Part shown: positions 12,867 to 22,500 of the stretch, piece by piece
Layout: every line of letters begins with the position of its first letter
Position numbering within the stretch: position 1 is the stretch's first letter
Origin: Volvox africanus
Taxonomy: Eukaryota; Chlorophyta; Chlorophyceae; Chlamydomonadales; Volvocaceae
Assembly (NCBI GenBank): GCA_030268105.1
Contig: BSDZ01000013.1
Coordinates: 2,461,001-2,525,000, forward strand
Length of the DNA: 64,000 bases
Direction: 5' to 3'
Position numbers and translations under genes: made by a program
Notes under the pieces: model-generated
Seen by the model: only the letters and a program-made list of their open reading frames with translations
Databases searched by the model: none
Told to the model about the DNA's origin: nothing

Positions 12867-15362
12867 GCACCGCCGTCCGCACAGCGCGGCAAGAAGGGCA
12901 AGCTGGCTAAAGTGAAGGATAAATACGCTGACCAGGTGAGCCTCGACTCCGGAAGCCACTCGCGGAATAACGTTTTTCAGCTCTTATTTGTTAGATGAGT
13001 AGCAACGAGCTGGCTAAGTGAATCGCAACGCAGTGGTAGGATTATCAATCACTGTAAGAATCAAACCAGGTGGATTGAGACCATTGAGTCGTACAAACGG
13101 CAAACAGATAGTAATGATCTTGGCAACGAGTGTGCATATGTGTACGGAAGTGCTCGTCAGGCTAGCGAGCTTAAACGTCGGGGTAGTTTCCTCCCTGTCC
13201 TCACCCCTCCCCCCCCCCCCCCAAACGCCAAACGCCTGGGATGGCCCTCCTGCTGTATGTCTGTCAGGACGCGGAAGAGAGGGCACTGGCTCTGGCGGTG
13301 CTGGGCAGTGCAGGAGAGAAGAAGTCCCGGACAGACCGGCGCAAGGAGCGCAAGGAGCGGCGGGAGGCGGTGCGACAGGAGGGTCGGACGGCATTGCTGG
13401 GAGATGAGGACGAGCGACGACAGGTGCGCGGGCGTGTATGTGTATGTGTATGTGTATGTGTACACATACACATACACATACACGAACACATACACATACA
13501 CAAATACACATACACAAACACAAACACATACACATACACAAACACATACACACGCACGCAGACACAGACACACACACACTCTGTCTGTCTCTTTCTGCCG
13601 GTCTCCTCCTGATGTAGTAGGCTGCGTTCTCGCCGTTTTCTGTTTTCTGTTATGCCTTCTGTGCCGGCGTCCCCTTCATCGGCCGCGGTCGTGGAACGGA
13701 GCATCTTCTTTCTGCCTCTTTCCCTTTTCCCACAGGCCATAGAGAGGGCAACAGGGAAGCAGTTCGTGAAACCAGAGGGCGGCGCAGATGATGATGTCGA
13801 TGTCGATGACAACGATGATGGAGAGGTCCGAGTGGTGGAGATGGAGGAGGAGGAAGGGGAAGAGGCGGCAGCTGGGGGCGAGCAAGCGGATGGTGTGGGC
13901 GCAGGGAATGGGGTCGGTGAGGATGGGGAGGAGCAGGCGGAGGAAGGCCCCCGGGCCGATGGCGCCACAGGTAGGCATGCGTGGCGTGACGTGGCGTGGC
14001 GTGGCGTTGCCTCAACCCCATTGCTTCGGAACTATCGGTTGAGATTTCCTCATCGCCGTACAGCATCCTGGTAATTCGCCTTTAAAAGTGCTCACCCCAT
14101 ATGATATAATGCGCATGGCATCGAAGTTGCGTTAAGCTCCTGTGAGAGGGAGCTAAACCCGCCCGCCCACTCACCCCCTCATCACCACAACCACCAGCAG
14201 CAGCTGGGAGACGGCATCTATCTATCTATCTATCTATAATTGCTTCTTTCTCACTCCTCCGGCATATCGTCTCGTGGATTGATGACCCATCAACATCTCC
14301 TTCCAATCACCCACATCCACGTCCCCCAACCCAATGGGATGCCAAACCGACTACACAAAATCTCATCGCCTCATCGCCATTGCTTTACATAATTTTGCTT
14401 CGTGATGGCCTGCGCTCTGGTTCCATGTCGTGACACATATCCCGCATCTCCAGAAGCCGAACGGGCGGAGATCGCAGCCCTCCTGGCCGAGGAGAACGTG
14501 GAGGTGCCGCTTGCTGATGAAGACGCGGCCCGACTGAGCGTGCTGGATAGCCTGACGGGACTGCCACGACCAGAAGACCTCCTGCTGTATGCCGTACCAG
14601 TGTGTGGACCGTACAACGCGATTCAGTCGTACAAGTTCAAGGTCAAAGTCACACCGGGTGAGCGGGAATGGGCGGTCGGATTGTAGGGGTTGGTACTCCT
14701 ACTTGTACGGGTAAACATGTACGGTTTACTGGTACTTGAATCTGTAGTACATGGACAAGATTGCAGCTCCGCCACCAAACCTCATGCGCACACTGGAACT
14801 TAACCTGACATTGGCAAAGCGGCAGCACCACCCATCCAGCCGTCCATCCAGCCGTCAGCTGTAACTTCCAGTACTGTGGGCGTTTTAAAAGTCGTTTCCT
14901 TCATTCCGTCCTCCCTCCCTCAAATGTCGCTCTCTTTAACCCCTTTCCAATACCAACACCAGGATTTGTTTTATTCGTCCTCCTCCTCCCCGTTCTACTT
15001 TCCTTACTGCTGCGCTGCCGCTCTCAGTCTGCTGACCCACCATCGCAAGTATCATCGCCTTCTGGCGCGTCCTCCTATCGATTCACCCGTCAGGCACGGT
15101 CAAGAAAGGCAAGGCAGCTCGTCAGGCCATCGAGCTGCTTATCCGCGGACTTGACGTGGCCCCCCGAGAGAGAGATGTGATGAAAGCTGTGCCGGAGATG
15201 GAGGCTATCAACGCACTGGTTGGGCCAGGCGTCAAGCTCAGCATGCCGGGGCTTCAGAAGCTCAAAGCTGACGATAAAAAGACCAAGAAGGCACGCGCGC
15301 AGGCGCGGGTAGCGGGACAGGCGCAGGGGCAAGGGCAAGGGCAGGCAGAAGACGCGACTTGA
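3047..15362 (+). CDS. NEMF: NEMF / Rqc2 (Tae2) ribosome quality control factor
   Basis: The protein binds 60S subunits carrying stalled nascent chains with peptidyl-tRNA, recruits the Ltn1/listerin ligase and directs C-terminal tailing in the cytoplasm. Eighteen exons with matching phases give 1392 residues: 3047-3154, 4414-4503, 4988-5161, 5777-5960, 6320-6772, 7217-7542, 8092-8215, 8523-8704, 9073-9225, 9590-9770, 10599-10747, 11302-11417, 11661-11824, 12025-12935, 13268-13423, 13736-13970, 14454-14657, 15094-15362. NFACT-N begins at residue 1; D10 and D101-R102 (context LGVDR) correspond to the Asp and Asp-Arg residues needed for CAT-tailing in yeast Rqc2. Middle exons are helical. NFACT-R (about 599-800) has [52 protein letters not shown] and [20 protein letters not shown] (about 1240-1392) has a PYN...[10 protein letters not shown] block followed by KKGKAA. 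It is longer than animal and fungal versions (about 1040-1080) because of Gly/Ala/Pro-rich inserts in exons 5 and 14. Confidence 0.95.
5711..5741. repeat. Hexamer repeat TTCACC in NEMF intron 3
   Basis: About five copies of TTCACC immediately upstream of exon 4, in the pyrimidine tract region before the acceptor at 5776. Confidence 0.85.
8336..8384. repeat. Pentamer repeat CAGCC in NEMF intron 7
   Basis: About nine tandem copies of the pentamer AGCCC within the intron between exons 7 and 8. Confidence 0.9.
9008..9064. repeat. (CCCT)n tetranucleotide tract in NEMF intron 8
   Basis: Tandem CCTC tetranucleotides directly before the acceptor of exon 9 at 9073; may serve as the polypyrimidine tract of that acceptor. 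Confidence 0.85.
10201..10529. repeat. (CCCCCTCT)n octamer array, polypyrimidine, in NEMF intron 10
   Basis: About 40 tandem copies of CCCCCTCT, with a short patch near 10435-10455 where the unit shrinks to CCCCTCT. The strand is almost pure pyrimidine for 330 bp. It is bracketed by a 26-bp direct repeat (10138-10163 and 10541-10566). The long Pro/Ser ORFs crossing it on either strand are repeat artefacts. Confidence 0.95.
11154..11216. repeat. (ACAG)n tetranucleotide repeat in NEMF intron 11
   Basis: Tandem CAGA units with one interruption (GACC), inside the intron between exons 11 and 12. Confidence 0.9.
13435..13575. repeat. (TGTATG)n / (CACATA)n self-complementary tract in NEMF intron 15
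   Basis: A run of GTGTAT units switches abruptly at about 13460 to CACATA units on the same strand, so the two halves are reverse complements and could fold into a hairpin. Confidence 0.85.
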
Positions 15363-16532
15363 AGGGGGGGGCAGCAGGATCAGGAATATTGAGAGGGCCG
15401 ATGGGAGTCATGCAATATGGGAGGTGAGTGCCGCATTGGAATGAGGGACTGATGAGGGACTGATGCAGCAGACAAGAAACAACAACTCGGCTGGCGACCG
15501 GCTCGTGCAAGGCCAACTCAAAGCTCGTCAGACTTCGTGAGCAGGTGGTGGTGGTTGCCGGCACGGACTTGGGTAAACGCAGCCAGCAGGGAAAGAGTGG
15601 TGCAAGCAATAGCGAAGGGCGAATGGTCGTTGGCAGCATTGCATCAATGGCGATTGATGACGGAGGGTGGGATAGTTAGGCAATTTTCGGCTATGGCTTT
15701 GGCGACGGCGATGGTGGTGATATCGTCAAAGCGTGTGAGTGTTTGAAGTGGCAATATCAGGAATTTGTATATCCACAGGAACAAAGCAAACAAACTTGCA
15801 AACCATAGGGATTGGGTGCCCTATGCTTTCACAATACTGGCATGACCACGTACCCAGAAAACTATATCTATATCCAGGGCCGTTGCCTCATCTTAAGACA
15901 GGCGCTTACTGGAGTACAACCCAAACATGCATGCAATTGTGGCTTAATCCCCCGTTAAGCAGCCGCTAATGAAGCCTACCCAAGCAAGTGTAGATAGCTT
16001 AATGATGAGCTGTAGCAAGTCACCCTGTTCTAGAAGGACTTCATATCAACGGTGACAACACAACCGGTAAATCTTTTCAGCGGCAGATGGACCCAGCGTT
16101 GCGGGGGCCGCTCCACCGGTGTGACTTTGTCTGGTGAGCTCTCTCCCATGTAGGCTATCCCTACATACTTTCACAGCTTCAGTCCCGGACGGTAACAGCG
16201 CGGATATAGATGCCGCTGGGCTGCAGTGCAAGTGGAGGAAACCTAGCAGCAATAGATAGCACCGATGCAAGATGATTTGAACATAAGCAAACGGGGGCGT
16301 CGCAGTACGGTTACAACAAGAGTTGTCTTGTTGATTGATCCAGGATTGTGTTGTTTTGTACACTTGTACTGCTCTGCGGTAATGGAGAGCCGAACCAACA
16401 CCCCCCATCACAAGGGAACGTTCTTCCGCATCCCGCCCCTTATCCTACCAGACTCCAGGTGCCCCATCCCCACAATTTGCATTCCCTTCTCCTCTTCTGC
16501 AGGTGAAATATTCCCGCTCTTATCTATACGGG
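15363..16532. other. Convergent intergenic region NEMF / M32 peptidase
   Basis: Holds the 3' untranslated regions of two convergent genes. I see no further exon. The M32 side has a minus-strand TGTAA at 16315-16311, about 220 nt beyond its stop; I found no TGTAA for NEMF here. Confidence 0.5.
16311..16315 (-). promoter_or_regulatory. Candidate polyadenylation signal TGTAA (M32 gene)
   Basis: TTACA on the plus strand, i.e. TGTAA on the coding strand, about 220 nt after the stop codon at 16533. TGTAA is the usual volvocine poly(A) signal (established knowledge); the assignment here is inference. Confidence 0.5.
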
Positions 16533-19500
16533 CTAAAGCTTATACAAATCCGTGTATTTGGTCTTTAGGTAATCCAGGAACACAGCCGGGTTCAGCGGTC
16601 CGCCTGTGGCAGCAGTCATGAGCTCATCGCCGCTGTTGTGAAGGGACCCCAGCTTGTGGATTTTCTCATTCAGCCAGGACTGCGAAAATGAGAGGGGAAT
16701 ACGGAATGGAGCGCAAAAGGGAAGGACCAGTGAGGTGGGGGTGGAGGTCAGGGCCCAGGGGGGAGGGGGCTGAGGAAGAAGGGGAAGCGGGGAGGATTGC
16801 AGGGGTTTCAGTGTGAGTGTGTGTATTGGGGCATGTGTCCGGTAGGGGGAGCCTGGTTAAGCAATTCAATACACGTTCATCCATCATATCATCTTATCAC
16901 GTTGGATCACGACATCATGGCCCAAAAGTCCTTTAGCCGGGAGGTGCGTAATGTATACCTTGAGCGGTTTGAAGTCTCCGGCCCGAATTAGGTCCTCCAG
17001 GTCCGGGAGGTCTTTCTTCGCGGCGGCGTAGATCTGAGTGGCGTACATGGCTCCCAGGGTGTAGGTGGGGAAGTAGCCCAAGGCGCCCATCGACCAGTGG
17101 ATGTCCTGAACCAGGGAGGGGGAAGGGGCATCGCAATTAATGAAACTTGGCTGTGCTGTACGAGCGTCCCATCACCAACAGAAATGGAGGGATATCGGCT
17201 GCTGTTGTTGTCTAATGTCGTGTCATGTCGCGAAGCTCGGAAAGAGGGAGTTAGAACTCCGCCAAGACTTCGGGAATACAAAAACAGGAAACAGCAAATA
17301 AAACCGTGGTTAAGTAGGCTACCGGCATTGCAGCTGGTGGCGAAATGGTGTGCCTCGTGGAAGTAGTGCGCTGCGAGAGGAGTCCATTTTAAAAAACTTC
17401 TCCTTCACACCCTGTTGACCTCCTCCTCGGCCTCCGCCCCACCTGCAGGCAGCCCTTCGAGTCATCGGGCGGGGTGGCCCCCAGATCGGACGTCATGCGC
17501 TCGTTCCAAATCCTCGGCACGTCCTCCACGGCAATACTGCCCTCCAGCAACCCCTTCTCTAGCTCGTACCGCAAAATGATATGCAGCGGATAAGTCACCT
17601 GCCAGTAGAGGGCAAAATGGGTGCCGGGGCACCAATACGCCACCACATGCAACAAAAAAAACAGAAACGGACATTCAAAATATGTTTTCGTGTGTGGGAG
17701 GGGGAGGGACGGCTATATGTGTGAGGCATGTGAAAGCTATATGACAAGGGAAATAGGCGAGGGTGGAAGACGCGGCAAATCCCGACGTAGGTAGGGTCGT
17801 TAAGGTGCGGGTTTGGTTAGCGTGTGTGTTTTGGAGCGTGTGTGGCTTTCGTGGAAGGCGTGCGTTTTGGGTCAGGATGCGGTGCAGCAGCACGTACTTG
17901 TGGGCTGACGCGAATGCAGGTGGAAGGAAGTATCGATTTGCCCAGATGGCGGCTTGGGGGGAGTGGGAAGACCTTTACCAAGGCACACCCCGCCCCGCCT
18001 TCGCACTTCAAACATTATCTCATTGTACCATGCTAGCAATCCCTAATACGCCTCGACAGCCCCCACCACCACCAATACACAGACCTCGTCCGCCTCTACT
18101 CGAATCAGAGAGGGCTCCTGGATCACGTTCTCCGCCTCGTACAACTGCTCCGGAACCACGGAGCCGAAGGTCTCTGGGAAGCGCGCCTGCGTGGACTCGC
18201 ACAGACCGCGTAGAGTGTACGGCGTGTCAGGGAGGGGGACGAGAGGTACATGGTTGATTGGTACGTTACCGCTCTCCGGCCATCAGCTGCCATTTCCGTA
18301 CCTTCACATGTTCGCCGTCCGTCTTTCAAACCCCAAGCCCCATCCCCCCCAGAACACACACTCTCTCTCTCTTTCTCTCTTTTCTAGCAGCTGCTCACCT
18401 TAAGAAGGGGCACAAGGTAGGCCGCGAAGGGGCGGGATAGACCCACCATCCGCTCCCACAGGAGGCTCTGACTCTCATGGACGCCCATAGACAGTGCGCT
18501 GTTGACCGGCAGACCGTCGTACTCGAGATTGCGACCCTGCTCGTACAGTGCATGGCCGGTCTCGTGGATTGCGCCTGATGTACGAGCGGAATGGCGGCCG
18601 GGGATATGGGCGAAAGTCAAACAGGGGGTCGGGTAGGATAAAGAACGGAGACACATACACACACATATATAATACTCTCACACACACACACACACTTACC
18701 AGTGAGGCCCTCCACGAGGTTGTCCTTCTTGAAGCGTGTCGTCATTCGTACATCCGTGGGGTGCGCGCCGCCCGTGAAGGGATGGACGGACACGTCCAGA
18801 CGCCCGTGGCTGGTGTCGAAGCCCAGATCAATGGCCACCTGGGCGGTGCCATCGTGTGTGTGAGGGGGGATAAGGGGTATTCGTGGCGGGGGAAGACGGG
18901 AGGGGAGGGGGCAGGGCAAAACCCACATCCCATTTCAAATAGGCACGAAGCTGAAACCCCTAGGCAGCAGAGTCTACTCGGAGCTTGGGCGGGCCGGGGC
19001 GCCGGAGGCAGCACGCCCTCCCTTCAAGGAAAGGGAGACGAGAAGGGGAAGGCGAGTCGCCAAGACCTGGTTGTTGAGACCTGGTATTGCCGTCCTCCAT
19101 TAAATACCGACCACCACCACCACCACCAGGACCACCGAGGTAAAGGGGTGTTCGCCTCGTCCCCTCTGACCCCGCAACCCCCTACCCCTGGCCCACTTTT
19201 AACCCCACCCCCATACGGCCTACGGCCTACGTCGTACTTCCCCCCACTCCCCACCAACGAGCCCCTGCTGCACCTGCTTGCACAACTCCGCCTGCTTCTC
19301 CGTGTCGAAGTCCCCGGTCATCCAGCTGCTATCGATCTTCGTGCCCCGGGACTTGATGGCGGCGATCAGCGGAACCAGACCTTCCCGGACCTTCCCGAAG
19401 GCGCATACGTTGGGATGTGGGTTGTGGGTTTTGTATGTAGGGGAGGAGACAGGGGGGAGGAGGGTGGGAAAAGGACGTAAGGCAGTGGGTGGGGATCTGT

Positions 19501-22500
19501 GCAAAGCGAGCGGGCGGAACGAAGGGGGCAGACCCGACAGAGCACCACAGGAGTACTAGATGTAGGTGCGTGTGTGTGTTGAGTGGCAGGAGGGGAAGGT
19601 CTTTTGCCTAGCCTGGACTAATGTACGAAAATGTCCAGCAGTACGACAATTGGAAATGGATCCGCATGGGCAGTGACCCAACCTACTTCGTGGACCCAAC
19701 GACACAAACGTTATAAACCTGCCTGCGTGAACACCTCGTCCAGACGCGCTGACGAGGCGCCCTTCTCGTAATCGTCCAACAGTACGTCGTACACGGGTTT
19801 GGTTGGATCGATCAGCCTGCGTGGTAACCCGATCGTGTACAACAGGAGCGACGGGAACACCCCGCACGGCAAGAGCTCAGGTGCGTGAGGGAGCGGTGAT
19901 GGGACAGGATTGCCCCTGGGCTATCCGTACCATAATTAGTAACATCGCCCATATATCCACCTGCGTCATTCACACACATACACATACACACCCCTCGTCC
20001 CAGTACCGGCCTAGAAACTCCCCACCCCGTACCTCCCCGGGTTGCAGAGGGTTTCCCCCCTTCCCCCTTCCCCCTTCCCCCTTCCCGCTTCGTCTCTACG
20101 CGGCCCGCCTCTGAATGGATCCCAACGCCCAACCAGCTTCCCAACCAACTACACATACACACATGTGCAACCCTCCCTCGACAGATACAGCTTGCACACA
20201 TATACACGCACAGATCTAGCACCTGGCTTTCTCCTTGCTAATCTCAATCCATTGCTTAAGAAACGGCACAAAGATTGAGAAGTCGCTCTCCGTCTTGGCC
20301 TTGACCCAGGCCTATAATTTCGGGGGTTGGCACGAGGAAGAGGTGGCCGAGAGGGCAAGATCTGAATGTGTGTGCGTGCGTTGGTGTGGACATGCTCGAA
20401 GAATGCGGCTGACCCAAATGGGCGAGGAGAAGGAAGGGGGAGGGGAGGGGAGGGAGAAAAGACGGATGTGGACACACCGAGTGATATCCATGAGATTCCG
20501 GAACGGGGGGAAACATGGGGGACATGGAGGAGGAGGGGGACATGGAGGCGGAGGGGGACATGGAGGCGGAGGGGGACATGGAGGCGGAGGGGGACATGGA
20601 GGCGGAGGGGGACATGGAGGCGGAGGGGGACATGGAGGCGGAGGGGGACATGGAGGCGGAGGGGGACATGGAGGAGGAGGGGGACATGGAGGAGGAGGAG
20701 GACATGGAGGCGGAGGGGGACATGGAGGCGGAGGGGGACATGGAGGAGGAGGGGGACATGGAGGCGGAGGGGGACATGGAGGCGGAGGGGGACATGGAGG
20801 CGGAGGGGGACATGGAGGAGGAGGGGGACATGGAGGAGGAGGGGGACATGGAGGAGGAGGGGGACATGGAGGAGGAGGGGGACATGGAGGAGGAGGGGGA
20901 CATGGAGGCGGAGGGGGACATGGAGGAGGAGGGGGACATGGAGGAGGAGGGGGACATGGAGGAGGAGGGGGACATGGAGGAGGAGGGGGACATGGAGGAG
21001 GAGGGGGACATGGAGGAGGAGGGGGACATGGAGGAGGAGGGGGACATGGAGGAGGAGGGGGACATGGAGGCGGAGGGGGACATGGAGGAGGAGGGGGACA
21101 TGGAGGAGGAGGGGGACATGGAGGAGGAGGGGGACATGGAGGAGGAGGGGGACATGGAGGCGGAGGGGGACATGGAGGAGGAGGGGGACATGGAGGAGGA
21201 GGGGGACATGGAGGAGGAGGGGGACATGGAGGAGGAGGGGGACATGGAGGCGGAGGGGGACATGGAGGAGGAGGGGGACATGGAGGAGGAGGGGGACATG
21301 GAGGAGGAGGGGGACATGGAGGCGGAGGGGGACATGGAGGAGGAGGGGGACATGGAGGAGGAGGGGGACATGGAGGCGGAGGGGGACATGGAGGAGGAGG
21401 GGGACATGGAGGAGGAGGGGGACATGGAGGAGGAGGGGGACATGGAGGAGGAGGGGGACATGGAGGAGGAGGGGGACATGGAGGAGGAGGGGGACATGGA
21501 GGAGGAGGGGGACATGGAGGAGGAGGGGGACATGGAGGCGGAGGGGGACATGGAGGAGGAGGGGGACATGGAGGAGGAGGGGGACATGGAGGAGGAGGGG
21601 GACATGGAGGAGGAGGGGGACATGGAGGAGGAGGGGGACATGGAGGAGGAGGGGGACATGGAGGAGGAGGGGGACATGGAGGAGGAGGGGGACATGGAGG
21701 AGGAGGGGGACATGGAGGAGGAGGGGGACATGGAGGAGGAGGGGGACATGGAGGAGGAGGGGGACATAATCCCATTTAAGACGCCTCTCCGCTTACACAT
21801 ACGCACACCTGCTATTTTATCTGTTCATAAGGCCTGATCTGCTTACCGCGTACGCCTCCGTCTTGAGTTTTGCAATCCGTTGCGCTAGCTCCTGGGGATG
21901 AGGGAGAGGGAGGGGGTGAGGGTGAGGGGATATGTGTATTTCCGGCCCCAGGAGACCAAACCCCAAGGGGAGCGGGGTGGGGTGGGGAGGGGGAGAAGGC
22001 GAAAAGTGAGAAAAAGCAATTGCTGGAGCTGAAGTCCCGAGCTGCAATCGCTGAGAGGGAGGAAAAGACGAATAAAAGAGGGGGTAAGAGGAGGGAAGGG
22101 GCTGGGGAGGGAAGGGGCCGTACGAGCGTATACTTTTGCGGCATTGACAATGACACGCTATTGGGCGTCCGGCTTATAAACCTCCTCCTAAAACTCCTTC
22201 AACGAAATGTATCAATCCGTGACCCATGGGTCGATACACACCTTCGGCAGGGCGGTGCGCTTCACGTAGTCCCTAGCGGCATCCCGAACCACAGCAGCCT
22301 GTCATCCAGGGCCAGGTTGGGTGTTGGGTGTGGGGGTTCGGGCTTTGCGGGTGGAGAAAGGGGATAGTTGGGAATGCGAGTTTATTGCAAAGAAGCCAAA
22401 AAAGATACCTCGACGGGGCCCCGCGTGGGGGCGTCTGCGAGAGTGGCCAGCGATACGAATAAAAGAAGTAGAACCAGATCGAGACCCGAAGATGATGGAA

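Noticed and set aside
11885..12901. 338-residue minus-strand Pro/Ala-rich ORF
   Set aside because: Antisense shadow of NEMF exon 14; no splice-compatible partners or family similarity.
20516..21769. CRISPR-like regular repeats
   Set aside because: Units are contiguous without unique spacers, and the genome is eukaryotic.
20235..21837. Long ORFs of 440-516 residues on both strands made of GGGHGG, DMEEEG, TWRRRG, SPSSSM or PPPPPC repeats
   Set aside because: They all come from one 18-bp minisatellite lying entirely inside an intron of the M32 gene, whose exons on either side join in phase.
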